Positions 7,867 to 16,199 of a DNA stretch of 51,523 nt are shown piece after piece (position 1 is the stretch's first letter; each line of letters begins with the position of its first letter). Made by a program: the position numbers and the translations under genes. The notes under the pieces were generated by a model, which had not been told where the DNA came from, ran no database searches, and saw only the letters and a list, made by a program, of their open reading frames with translations. The stretch comes from an uncultured Bacteroidota bacterium (GTDB lineage Bacteria; Bacteroidota; Bacteroidia; Flavobacteriales; Flavobacteriaceae), in NCBI GenBank assembly GCA_902609185.1, contig CACLQX010000003.1, forward strand, positions 1 through 51,523, given 5' to 3'.

Positions 7867-8907
7867 TTACATCAAAAGATTTTCCGCGTTGATTTTTGAT
7901 AGTAAATTCATAAATTTTTCATGATGATTAGCTGTGTAATCTGCATGAGTAACCAATCTTAATTTATTATCTCCCATCCCAATCAATTTAACACCATTAT
8001 GATCCATAAAATTTATAAAATCTTGTGTGGAAAATTGATTTTTATTTTTAAAGATAATAATATTCGTTTCGACTGGATAAACCTCCTCAACAAAATATGA
8101 TTCTTTTAGCAAATTTGATATCTCTTTTGCTCTTCTGTGGTCATGACTTAGTCCTTTAATATTATTATCAAGCGCATATATTCCACATGCTGCTAGATAT
8201 CCTGATTGCCTCATGCCTCCACCAAAGATTTTTCTAATTTTTAATGCTTTCTGAAAGTATTTTTCTTTACAAATTAAAATTGATCCGACAGGACATCCTA
8301 GACCTTTACTTAAACAGACTGATATTGTATCAAATAATTTTCCAAAATCGGAATATTCATACCCTTTTTCTACACATGCATTCCATATTCTAGCTCCATC
8401 AAGATGAAATTTCAAATTATTTTTATTACAAACTTTTTTTATTTTTTTTATTTCATCTAAATCCCAACATGCTCCTCCTCCTTTGTTGGTAGTATTTTCA
8501 ATACAAACAAGGGAAGTATTAGGGCTATGGTAAAAATCAGGTGGATTTATTGCATCAATTACATCCTGATGATTAAATAATCCTCTAGGTTTATTAATTA
8601 ACTTACAAGATACACCAGAATTAAAACTAACACCACCGCCTTCGTAATTATATACATGAGCATATTTGCTGCATATCAATTGATCTCCAGGAATGGTAAG
8701 TATGTTAATTGCGGATTGATTTGCCATAGTTCCGGATGGAAAAAAAAGGGCACAATCCATTCCAAATAAAGAAGATATTTTTTTTTCAAGTTCATTTACT
8801 GTTGGATCTTGTTTAAAAACATCATCACCAACATTAGAATCATACATGAAATTTAACATTCCCTTTGATGGTTTTGTAATGGTATCGCTAATTAAATTAA
8901 TTTCCAT
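7867..8907 (-). CDS. ltaE: Low-specificity L-threonine aldolase
   Basis: 346 residues of the fold-type I PLP aldolase family that cleaves threonine or allo-threonine to glycine and acetaldehyde. The N-terminus NLISDTITKPSKGM and the following VGDDVFKQDPT are family hallmarks. HLDGARIWNA (D170, R173) and the PLP lysine K201 in CLSKGLGCPVGS are present. It is the first gene of the minus-strand run ending at ppx; 43 bases separate it from the cysteine-synthase-like gene. Its divergent neighbour prfB lies 57 bases away. A link to the neighbouring PLP enzymes through glycine/serine supply is inference. Confidence 0.93.
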   Translation of the reverse strand: MEINLISDTITKPSKGMLNFMYDSNVGDDVFKQDPTVNELEKKISSLFGMDCALFFPSGTMANQSAINILTIPGDQLICSKYAHVYNYEGGGVSFNSGVSCKLINKPRGLFNHQDVIDAINPPDFYHSPNTSLVCIENTTNKGGGACWDLDEIKKIKKVCNKNNLKFHLDGARIWNACVEKGYEYSDFGKLFDTISVCLSKGLGCPVGSILICKEKYFQKALKIRKIFGGGMRQSGYLAACGIYALDNNIKGLSHDHRRAKEISNLLKESYFVEEVYPVETNIIIFKNKNQFSTQDFINFMDHNGVKLIGMGDNKLRLVTHADYTANHHEKFMNLLSKINAENLLM

Positions 8908-8964
8908 TACAGTAAATATAATTTATGATGGTTTTAAAAGCAATTAATTATTTAAATTTACTTT

Positions 8965-10048
8965 GTGGTAACATCAGATCAAATTAAAGATTTAATCGAA
9001 CGCCTTGGTGCTTTAAGGAGGTATCTTTGACCTAAACGAAAAGAATAAAAGCATTTCTGAATTAGAAAATAAAACAATCCAAAACGATTTTTGGAAAGAT
9101 TCGAAAAAAGCTCAGCTGATTTTAAAAAAACTTAGTTTAACAAAAACTAAAGTATCTGAATTTAAAGAAACATCCGAATTATGTGATGAGTTAGAGGTAC
9201 TTTATGAGTTTTTTAAAAATAAAGAAATTGATGAAGTAGAGATTAATAAGGCTTTCAATAGTGCAAAGGAAAGCTTGGAGTCCCTCGAATTTAAAAATAT
9301 GCTTTCAAGTGAAGGTGATGAAATGTCAGCAGTTGTTCAAATAACAGCAGGTGCAGGTGGGACTGAAAGTTGTGATTGGGCTCAAATGATCTCAAGAATG
9401 TACTTGATGTGGTGCGAAAAAAGAAATTTTAAAACCAAAGAATTAAATTGTATTGATGGAGATGTTGCTGGCATAAAATCCATCACAATCCAAATTGAGG
9501 GGGAATACGCATTTGGTTGGCTTAAAGGAGAAAATGGTGTCCATAGACTAGTTAGAATTTCTCCATTTGACAGTAATGCAAAAAGACATACTTCTTTTGC
9601 ATCGGTTTATGTCTACCCACTGGTGGACGATAGTATAGAAATTGAAATCAATAATTCTGAAATTGAGTGGGAAACCATGAGATCAAGTGGAGCAGGTGGA
9701 CAGAGTGTTAATAAAATTGAAACAGCTGTGCGATTAACACATAAACCAACTGGGATAATTGTTGAGAACTCAGAAACGAGATCTCAACTTGACAATAAGA
9801 ATAAAGCAATTTTATTACTTAAATCGCAACTTTACGAGATTGAATTAAATAAAAAGCTCCAAGCAAGGAAAGAAATAGAAGAAAACAAAAAGAAAATTGA
9901 ATGGGGATCGCAAATAAGGAATTATATACTTCATCCTTATAAAATGGTTAAAGATGTAAGAACAAATATAGAAACAACGGATGCTGTTGGTGTTCTAAAT
10001 GGTGATATAGAAGGATTTTTAAAATCTTATCTTCTAAATTTAAACTAA
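8965..10048 (+). CDS. prfB: Peptide chain release factor 2, made by programmed +1 frameshift
   Basis: The gene is join(8965..9027, 9029..10048), 360 residues, normal for RF2. The first 21 codons (GTG start, ending in LRRYL) stop at an in-frame TGA at 9028-9030. Slipping +1 on CTT continues with DLNEKN and the rest of RF2. The stop-recognition tripeptide SPF is at residues 199-201 and the catalytic GGQ at 244-246 within [13 protein letters not shown]2 releases peptides at UGA and UAA, so low RF2 favours the shift (autoregulation). prmC, whose product methylates the GGQ glutamine, is in the same window at 45746-46597. Confidence 0.97.
9016..9031 (+). promoter_or_regulatory. prfB programmed frameshift site with Shine-Dalgarno-like stimulator
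   Basis: AGGAGG (9016-9021), TAT, then the slippery CTT and TGA-C (9025-9031). This is the classic RF2 frameshift signal: the AGGAGG pairs with the 16S rRNA anti-Shine-Dalgarno at a short spacing and promotes the +1 slip on CUU before UGA. Reading frames on either side were checked by translation. Confidence 0.97.
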
Positions 10049-10050
10049 AT

Positions 10051-10206
10051 TTATTTACTTTTTTTTCTTTCTTTTAGCCATTCAAAAAAGGAACCTGTAA
10101 CCCAATATGGAATTATAAATGTGAGCAGTAGAATCATTAACCAAAACCCAATTGTAACAACAGTCATGAAAACTAAAAAACCAAGATACTGATCGAATTC
10201 GAACAT
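10051..10206 (-). CDS. Small membrane protein of unknown function (51 aa)
   Basis: Translation from the ATG at 10206 gives 51 residues: a short acidic N-terminus, a long hydrophobic segment at about residues 8-33 that suggests one or two membrane passes, then an amphipathic, lysine/arginine-rich tail ending in ERKKSK. A TAnnTTTG box (TATCTTTG, 10210-10217) lies 3 bases upstream. The gene ends 2 bases from the prfB stop and fills the gap between prfB and fumC exactly, as expected of a real gene in so compact a region. I do not recognise the family. Confidence 0.68.
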   Translation of the reverse strand: MFEFDQYLGFLVFMTVVTIGFWLMILLLTFIIPYWVTGSFFEWLKERKKSK

Positions 10207-10209
10207 ATT

Positions 10210-10217
10210 CAAAGATA
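10210..10217 (-). promoter_or_regulatory. Candidate Bacteroidetes -7 box for the 51-aa membrane protein
   Basis: TATCTTTG matches the Bacteroidetes -7 consensus TAnnTTTG exactly. It is 3 bases before the ATG, so a transcript starting from it would be leaderless or nearly so. No clear TTG -33 element lies at the expected distance. Confidence 0.35.
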
Positions 10218-10271
10218 ATTAATAATGATTAAAGAATTCTAAGGAAAAAAAAATACTTTATCAACAATTCG

Positions 10272-10279
10272 TAAATTTG
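10272..10279 (+). promoter_or_regulatory. Candidate Bacteroidetes -7 box for fumC
   Basis: TAAATTTG matches TAnnTTTG exactly and ends 4 bases before the fumC ATG, again pointing to a leaderless or very short leader. A -33 TTG is not evident at the normal spacing, so the call rests on the -7 box and on its position in a 77-base divergent gap. Confidence 0.4.
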
Positions 10280-10283
10280 CATT

Positions 10284-11672
10284 ATGGAAAAAAAATTTAG
10301 AGTTGAATCTGACACTTTAGGTGAAGTTAAAATAGATCACAAAGCTCTCTGGGGGCCACAAACTCAAAGGTCAATAAATAATTTCAAAATTGGTCAGCCA
10401 TATTCAATGCCTATTGAAATTATTTATTCATACGCAATTTTAAAAAAATGTTGTGCAATCGCAAATAATGAATTAAATAATCTTGATAAAAGAAAAATGA
10501 AATTAATTTCAGAAATATGCGATGAAATTTTAAACAACAAACATAATCTTGAATTTCCATTAGTTGTTTGGCAAACAGGCTCTGGAACACAAACTAACAT
10601 GAATATTAATGAAGTAATTTCAAATAGAGCAAACTTATTAATTGGTAAAACACTTTCTGATTCAAGATATATAAAAGCTAATGATGAGGTAAACATGTCT
10701 CAATCATCTAATGATACATTTCCAACAGTTATAAATATTTCTGTAACTAAGCTCATACATGAAAAATTTATTCCATCAATTGAATCATTTATAAAAATTC
10801 TTAAAATAAAAAAAGAAGAATTTAATAGTGATATTAAAATTGGTAGAACACACATGATGGATGCGACTCCTATTAGCCTGGGTCAAGAATTTTCTGGTTA
10901 TGAGGCTCAAATGAAATTTGGATTGAAGGCATTGAAAAATACTCTCATGCATTTAAAACAACTTGCAATTGGTGGAACTGCAGTTGGTACTGGACTTAAT
11001 GCACCTGCTGGATTTGATAAAATTGTGGTGAAAAATATTTCTAATTTTACAAAAATTAAATTCGAAGTTGCAGAAAATAAATTTGAAGCAATTGCATCAA
11101 AAGATGCCCTAGTTGAAACTCATGGGGCACTAAAACAGATTGCTGTCTCTCTTTTTAAAATCGTTAATGATATAAGACTTTTGGGAAGTGGTCCAAGATC
11201 TGGATTTGCAGAACTTATTTTACCTGCTAATGAACCTGGAAGTTCGATTATGCCTGGAAAAGTAAATCCAACTCAGTGTGAAGCCGTATCTATGGTTTGT
11301 ACACAGGTGCTTGGAAATGATACAACAGTTAGCTTTGCAGGAAGTCAAGGTCACTTAGAACTTAATGCATTCAAGCCTGTTATTGCTAATAAATTGATTG
11401 AATCCATTAATTTGTTATCTGATTGTATGGAAAGTTTTAATAAAAACTGTTTAAATGGTTTAAAGGCTAATAAAATAAAAATCAACCAACATCTCAACAA
11501 CTCATTAATGCTTGTAACAGCACTCAATAAAAAAATAGGGTATTACAAAGCAGCCAAAATTGCAAATGAAGCTCACAATAATGGCACCACTCTTGAGGAA
11601 GAAGCAGTAAAGTCAGGTTATGTTACTAAAGAACAATTTAAAGACTGGGTAAACCCTGAGAATATGGTTTAA
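10284..11672 (+). CDS. fumC: Fumarate hydratase, class II
   Basis: 462 residues, full length for the iron-independent fumarase that interconverts fumarate and malate in the TCA cycle. Family landmarks are SGTQTNMNINEVI, the substrate motif MSQSSNDTFPT, GRTHMMDATP, and the signature GSSIMPGKVNP, which carries the catalytic serine loop. Aspartase is the closest relative, but the SGTQTNMN pattern fits fumarase. The ATG start directly follows a -7 box. The gene converges with the 57-aa membrane protein, overlapping it by 3 bases at the stop codons. Confidence 0.96.
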   Translation: MEKKFRVESDTLGEVKIDHKALWGPQTQRSINNFKIGQPYSMPIEIIYSYAILKKCCAIANNELNNLDKRKMKLISEICDEILNNKHNLEFPLVVWQTGSGTQTNMNINEVISNRANLLIGKTLSDSRYIKANDEVNMSQSSNDTFPTVINISVTKLIHEKFIPSIESFIKILKIKKEEFNSDIKIGRTHMMDATPISLGQEFSGYEAQMKFGLKALKNTLMHLKQLAIGGTAVGTGLNAPAGFDKIVVKNISNFTKIKFEVAENKFEAIASKDALVETHGALKQIAVSLFKIVNDIRLLGSGPRSGFAELILPANEPGSSIMPGKVNPTQCEAVSMVCTQVLGNDTTVSFAGSQGHLELNAFKPVIANKLIESINLLSDCMESFNKNCLNGLKANKIKINQHLNNSLMLVTALNKKIGYYKAAKIANEAHNNGTTLEEEAVKSGYVTKEQFKDWVNPENMV

Positions 11673-11842
11673 ATTCTACCTTTAAGGGCATTAAAAGCCC
11701 AACCAATAGCAATAAATCCAACTCCAGCAACAGAAAATCCAATAGCATATTCAGAATATTTTAAGACGCCTAATAATATCAGTGCTATTCCAAGTAAGGT
11801 CAATATAAATGACCCCCAAGCAAATATGGTATTTTTATTCAT
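11669..11842 (-). CDS. Small membrane protein, CAL67264-like (57 aa)
   Basis: A 57-residue protein beginning MNKNTIFAWGSF with two hydrophobic segments (about residues 8-26 and 33-50) and the C-terminus WAFNALKGRI. From memory this matches a small flavobacterial membrane family named after Gramella CAL67264. It follows the CAAX protease by 6 bases and is probably co-transcribed with it. Its function is unknown. Its stop overlaps the fumC stop on the opposite strand. Confidence 0.78.
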   Translation of the reverse strand: MNKNTIFAWGSFILTLLGIALILLGVLKYSEYAIGFSVAGVGFIAIGWAFNALKGRI

Positions 11843-11848
11843 TATAAT

Positions 11849-12766
11849 TCAATTTAATGACCCTAGCAGTTTTTCTCTCCAGTTAGTCCAATTATACTTT
11901 TTTGAAAAATAAAGAAGAATTAAAATTTGTAAAGGAATTGATGTAAGAAACATGATTGACATATTTGGTTCACCAACATATTTGAGTAATGAATCAGTTT
12001 GAAGAACAGTCCAATCAGCAGTCATCAGCAAAATACCAATAAAATTATTCCCAAAATGCATACCCAAGGCAAGTTCTAAACCATCATCCATTAGTGTGCA
12101 TATTCCCCATACAAGTCCCATAATAAAGTATGCACCAAGAAAACCATAACCCATTTTATCAATCTCAGGATTAGCAAGGTGTAATAAAGCAAACAATAAA
12201 GTGGGAATTAAAAGTGCAAGAAGTCTACTTTTAGTAGTAATTCCTATCCCTTGTAATAAATAACCTCTTACAAGATATTCTTCAAAACTGGTTTGAAAGG
12301 GTAATAAAAATATTGCTATTAGAGATAAATAAATAAAAGATTGTGGCTTAAAATTAAACTCATAAACACTTGGATCGTACAAATAAGCAACTAACATCCC
12401 GATCGCATTAACAGTTGATATCACAAAAAAACCATTGAATATTCTTTTAAAATCAACTTTATCTCTTGATGTAGTTAAGGACTTTATTGTTTGTTTATGA
12501 ACAACTTTAACAGTAAAAAAAATTCCAATCAGACCGACCAAAAAGGTTATACAGAAGAGTGCTAAACCAACATTATAGTTTGGAAATGCACTTAAAAAAT
12601 TTGATTCGTTTAAAGTTTGTAATTTGTCTAGGTCTGCAACAGAGAATAGACCAACTAATAATGGAATAGCACCTAAAAACTGCCAAAAAACAACTATTAT
12701 TAAAGGACCAACCAAGAGATATCTCCACCACTCATTTTGTGTATTTTTAACTTTTTCTATAAACAT
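11849..12766 (-). CDS. CPBP-family intramembrane metalloprotease (CAAX protease-like)
   Basis: A 305-residue polytopic membrane protein. The three Rce1/CPBP motifs are present in order: EEYLVRG (the EExxxR motif), FALLHLANP (FxxxH) and LGMHFGNNF (HxxxN). The family holds a metal-dependent protease site inside the membrane. In bacteria substrates are mostly unknown, and a CAAX substrate is not implied. The ATG overlaps the stop of the upstream PAS-UbiA gene by 1 base (TAATG), so the two are translationally coupled. Confidence 0.88.
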   Translation of the reverse strand: MFIEKVKNTQNEWWRYLLVGPLIIVVFWQFLGAIPLLVGLFSVADLDKLQTLNESNFLSAFPNYNVGLALFCITFLVGLIGIFFTVKVVHKQTIKSLTTSRDKVDFKRIFNGFFVISTVNAIGMLVAYLYDPSVYEFNFKPQSFIYLSLIAIFLLPFQTSFEEYLVRGYLLQGIGITTKSRLLALLIPTLLFALLHLANPEIDKMGYGFLGAYFIMGLVWGICTLMDDGLELALGMHFGNNFIGILLMTADWTVLQTDSLLKYVGEPNMSIMFLTSIPLQILILLYFSKKYNWTNWREKLLGSLN

Positions 12767-14127
12767 TATGTTAAAAATAGATTAAAGAAGATTACAATAA
12801 ACAACCCATAAAAAATTTGAAGGTATATGGTCTTTAGATTAGAGTGGATTAGTTCTCTTTTGTCATAATTTTTGTACAAATTAATAAAAGCATAAAATCC
12901 ATATGTAAAAAGGGCAACGTTTCCAACTATGAAAATATTTTTATCAAAATCTCCAAACATTTCAAGTGAAGGAATTAATAAAATCGAGGAAATAAAAGCT
13001 GCAATTAATATTAATAAATATCCCCAGCGAGCATTTTTCTTTCCAAAGGTTACAATTAAATGATTTTTACCTGTCTTTGCATCGCTTATAGTATCTGGGT
13101 ATTGGTTTATATAGAGTATATTGGTGGTCAATAATCCATGGGGGATTCCTACTAATAATGCCAAATAAAAAAGATCAGAAAAAAGTTCAATAGTAGATGA
13201 TGAAATAGCGAACAATGCTCCTAGTGTCATCAAGGGCCCAAATGACAAAAATATGGCTAACTCACCCAAACCTCTTCTCGAGACTAATCTTATTGGTCTG
13301 GCGGTATAAAAATATCCTAAGAACCCACCTAAAAAGCCAACAATAAGTGCATGAAGAGCATTTGAAAATTCACCTGTAACATAAATACTGTTAAACAATA
13401 AACCAGATGTTACAAATAAAGTTATAATTAACATTTTTCTTGCCAATGAAAGAGTTCCTTTGTGAGTAATTAATCCTAATTCAACCGCTCTACTTCCACC
13501 CGAAAGTTGTGCACCTTCGAGCATTGTCGAATTCAAACCTGCATTAAAATATTCAGTATTTGCTCCATCTGTACCATCTTTCACATCATAATAATCATTA
13601 AACAAGTTTGATGCAACGTGTAAAAAAACAATTCCAAGTGAACACAAAACCAATGAAAATGGACTGAAAAGATTTTCACCAATACCAGCTAAAAAAGCTG
13701 CGACAGCAAAAATCGGGAATAGTGATGCGCTCGTAAAACCTCCCCTGGTTATTGCAAAAGCCCATTTTATAAAAATTGTCGAAAACTTAATTGGAATATT
13801 GACTTCCTCTTCAATTGGAACAGTGATACCGCAATAACCCGTCTGAGGATTATTTTTCCCATTTGCAAAAGTGGGGGTTATCTTAATTTGAGCGTTGAAC
13901 TTTTTTCCATTTTTATTTTTGAAATATGTTTTCGTGGAATAGTGGCCATTTTTATTTGCTTTAGATAACCACATACCTACATTTTGAATTACTATTTCTC
14001 CATCAGAGAATAAGGAAACTCTTTTTTTTCCAACAAGTTCTTCCTTGCTGTAACCAAATAATTTTTCACCATCAGGGTTTATAGTCTCAATGACACCCTC
14101 CATGTCACAAATTATAACACTTTTCAT
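12766..14127 (-). CDS. PAS-domain / UbiA-family prenyltransferase fusion
   Basis: 453 residues. Residues 1 to about 105 form a PAS sensor domain: an IICDMEGVIETINPDGEKLF start, GYSKEELVGK and a beta-sheet ending GYCGITVP. From about residue 115 follows a polytopic UbiA prenyltransferase with the first aspartate motif NDYYDVKD (177-184) and the second in NQYPDTISDAKTG. UbiA enzymes attach isoprenyl chains to aromatic rings; MenA (menaquinone) is the nearest type I can suggest. The reading frame is continuous across both domains, with no internal stop. A cytosolic PAS on a prenyltransferase is unusual and could make lipid-quinone synthesis respond to redox, flavin or another ligand (inference). 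Confidence 0.85.
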   Translation of the reverse strand: MKSVIICDMEGVIETINPDGEKLFGYSKEELVGKKRVSLFSDGEIVIQNVGMWLSKANKNGHYSTKTYFKNKNGKKFNAQIKITPTFANGKNNPQTGYCGITVPIEEEVNIPIKFSTIFIKWAFAITRGGFTSASLFPIFAVAAFLAGIGENLFSPFSLVLCSLGIVFLHVASNLFNDYYDVKDGTDGANTEYFNAGLNSTMLEGAQLSGGSRAVELGLITHKGTLSLARKMLIITLFVTSGLLFNSIYVTGEFSNALHALIVGFLGGFLGYFYTARPIRLVSRRGLGELAIFLSFGPLMTLGALFAISSSTIELFSDLFYLALLVGIPHGLLTTNILYINQYPDTISDAKTGKNHLIVTFGKKNARWGYLLILIAAFISSILLIPSLEMFGDFDKNIFIVGNVALFTYGFYAFINLYKNYDKRELIHSNLKTIYLQIFYGLFIVIFFNLFLT

Positions 14128-14189
14128 TGATTAAAATTAAAGTGCAAATTTATAAATTAATAATAGTATTCTTTGGATAAATTAATAAA

Positions 14190-16091
14190 TTATTTAACTT
14201 CTTCAAAATCAACATCCTGGACATCATCATTATCATCTTTTTTCGATGATTTTTTTTGATCACTTGGATTTGCTTGAGCTTGATTTTCAGCTTGAGCTTT
14301 GTATAACTCCTCAGATGCATTTTTCCAAGCTTCATTAACCTTTTCAAGTTCTGACTTTATATTATCAACATCTTTGGATTCATGAGCTTTCTTTAGAGAT
14401 TTTATTGCATCCTCAATTGCCTGCTTTTTTTCATCTGGGAGCTTATCACCATGCTCCTTAAGCTGAGATTCAGTTTGAAAAATCATTGCATCGGCACTAT
14501 TGATAGTATCCGCATCATCTTTCAACTTTTTATCAGAATCAGCATTTGCCTCTGCTTCTTGTTTCATCTTTTCGATCTCTTCTTCCGTAAGGCCTGAAGA
14601 TGCTTCAATCCTTATGTCTTGTGATTTATTTGTAGCCTTATCAAGTGCAGTGACATGTATAAGTCCATTCGCATCTATATCAAAAGTAACTTCAATCTGT
14701 GGTGTTCCTCTTGGTGATGGGGGTATGCCGTCGAGGTGGAATCGTCCAATTGTTTTATTATCAGTAGCCATAGCTCTATCACCCTGCAAAACATGAATCT
14801 CAACGGACGGCTGATTATCAGCAGCTGTAGAAAAAATCTGTGATTTTTTTGCAGGAATAGTGGTGTTAGATTCAATAAGTTTTGTCATAACTCCACCCAT
14901 AGTTTCTATACCTAATGAAAGTGGAGTAACATCTAAAAGTAGAACGTCCTTTACATCCCCTGTCAGAACTCCACCTTGTATTGCAGCACCAACTGCAACA
15001 ACCTCGTCTGGATTAACACCTTTAGAGGGTTTTTTTCCAAAAAACTTTTCAACCTCATTTTGTATAACTGGGATTCTGGTAGATCCACCGACAAGAATTA
15101 TTTCATCGATATCACTTTTGTTTAGAGACGCATCTTTTAAAGCTTTTTTTACAGGTTCCATTGATCTTTTAACTAAATCAGAACTCAATTGCTCGAATTT
15201 TGCCCTTGTTAATGTTTTAACAAGGTGTTTTGGACCAGAGTCCGTAGCTGTTATGTATGGTAGATTAATTTCAGTTTGAGTAGACGCTGAAAGTTCTATT
15301 TTCGCTTTTTCAGCAGCCTCCTTGAGTCTCTGTAGTGCCATTGGGTCTTTTCTTAAATCTACACCTTCCTCTTCCTCATATTCAAACGACATCCATTGTA
15401 TGATCGCATCATCAAAATCATCACCACCTAACCTTGTATCACCATTCGTAGATAGTACTTCAAAAACACCATCACCAAGTTCTAAAATAGAAATATCAAA
15501 TGTACCTCCACCCAGGTCATAAACTGCAATTTTTTGATCTTTACCTGACTTATCTAAACCATAAGCAAGTGCTGCAGCGGTTGGTTCATTAATTATTCTT
15601 TGAACTTTTAGACCAGAAATTTCCCCTGCCTCTTTGGTTGCCTGTCTTTGGGCATCGTTAAAGTATGCTGGTACAGTAACCACTGCCTCATTCACAGAGG
15701 ATCCTAGGTAATCCTCTGCTGTTTTTTTCATTTTTTGCAAAATCATTGCAGATAGCTCTTGAGGAGTGTACAATCTTCCGTCAATATCTACCCTAGCAGT
15801 ATCATTATCACCTTTGACAACTTTGTAGGGTGATCTTTTTGCATCTTCTTTTGACTCAGAATATTTACTACCCATAAATCTTTTGATTGATGAAATGGTC
15901 TTTGTTGGATTGGTTACAGCTTGTCTTTTAGCTGGATCCCCTACTTTAATTTCTCCACCATCAACAAAACCAATTACAGAGGGAGTTGTTCGTTTTCCTT
16001 CGGCATTAGGAATTACAACAGGTTCATTTCCCTCCATCACGGAAACACATGAATTAGTTGTACCTAAATCTATACCAATTATTTTACTCAT
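14190..16091 (-). CDS. dnaK: Molecular chaperone DnaK (Hsp70)
   Basis: 633 residues. The nucleotide-binding domain opens with [17 protein letters not shown]. It carries the second and third Hsp70 signatures, [10 protein letters not shown]-like [15 protein letters not shown] and [11 protein letters not shown]. The substrate domain follows from about residue 390, and the acidic tail ends [12 protein letters not shown] start at the ATG at 16091 ([10 protein letters not shown]). A longer frame from 16157 would translate through the promoter described next and is rejected. grpE and dnaJ are not adjacent. A sigma-54-type promoter ends about 22 bases upstream. Confidence 0.97.
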   Translation of the reverse strand: MSKIIGIDLGTTNSCVSVMEGNEPVVIPNAEGKRTTPSVIGFVDGGEIKVGDPAKRQAVTNPTKTISSIKRFMGSKYSESKEDAKRSPYKVVKGDNDTARVDIDGRLYTPQELSAMILQKMKKTAEDYLGSSVNEAVVTVPAYFNDAQRQATKEAGEISGLKVQRIINEPTAAALAYGLDKSGKDQKIAVYDLGGGTFDISILELGDGVFEVLSTNGDTRLGGDDFDDAIIQWMSFEYEEEEGVDLRKDPMALQRLKEAAEKAKIELSASTQTEINLPYITATDSGPKHLVKTLTRAKFEQLSSDLVKRSMEPVKKALKDASLNKSDIDEIILVGGSTRIPVIQNEVEKFFGKKPSKGVNPDEVVAVGAAIQGGVLTGDVKDVLLLDVTPLSLGIETMGGVMTKLIESNTTIPAKKSQIFSTAADNQPSVEIHVLQGDRAMATDNKTIGRFHLDGIPPSPRGTPQIEVTFDIDANGLIHVTALDKATNKSQDIRIEASSGLTEEEIEKMKQEAEANADSDKKLKDDADTINSADAMIFQTESQLKEHGDKLPDEKKQAIEDAIKSLKKAHESKDVDNIKSELEKVNEAWKNASEELYKAQAENQAQANPSDQKKSSKKDDNDDVQDVDFEEVK

Positions 16092-16113
16092 AGTTATATT
16101 TTTTAAAAATTTA

Positions 16114-16128
16114 GCAATTCCTGTGCCA
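16114..16128 (-). promoter_or_regulatory. Candidate sigma-54 (-24/-12) promoter of dnaK
   Basis: On the minus strand the sequence reads TGGCACAGGAATTGC, matching the sigma-54 consensus TGGCAC-N5-TTGC with the invariant GG and GC at the right spacing. Transcription would start about 12 bases on, near 16103, leaving a leader of about 12 bases before dnaK. Confidence 0.72.
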
Positions 16129-16139
16129 TTGAAAATTAG

Positions 16140-16153
16140 TGACACTTTGACAG
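16140..16153 (-). promoter_or_regulatory. TGTCA repeat upstream of the dnaK sigma-54 site
   Basis: CTGTCAAAGTGTCA on the minus strand contains two TGTCA copies 9 bases apart, ending 11 bases before the -24 box. A similar CTGTNANNNTGTCA lies at the same place before lon. It could be an activator binding site. The overlap of the lon copy with a stop codon makes the outer half less certain. Confidence 0.35.
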
Positions 16154-16199
16154 TCATAATATTTTTTTATTTATTTATTTTTACGACACATTATTAATT

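Noticed and set aside
14860-15279. 139-codon open frame on the plus strand inside dnaK
   Set aside because: It is antisense to strongly conserved dnaK sequence, has an implausible Ser/Thr/Ile-rich composition and shows no family motif.
16092-16157. N-terminal extension of DnaK (22 residues) from an upstream start
   Set aside because: The extension has no homology to Hsp70 and would translate through the sigma-54 promoter. DnaK begins at the ATG before SKIIGIDLG.
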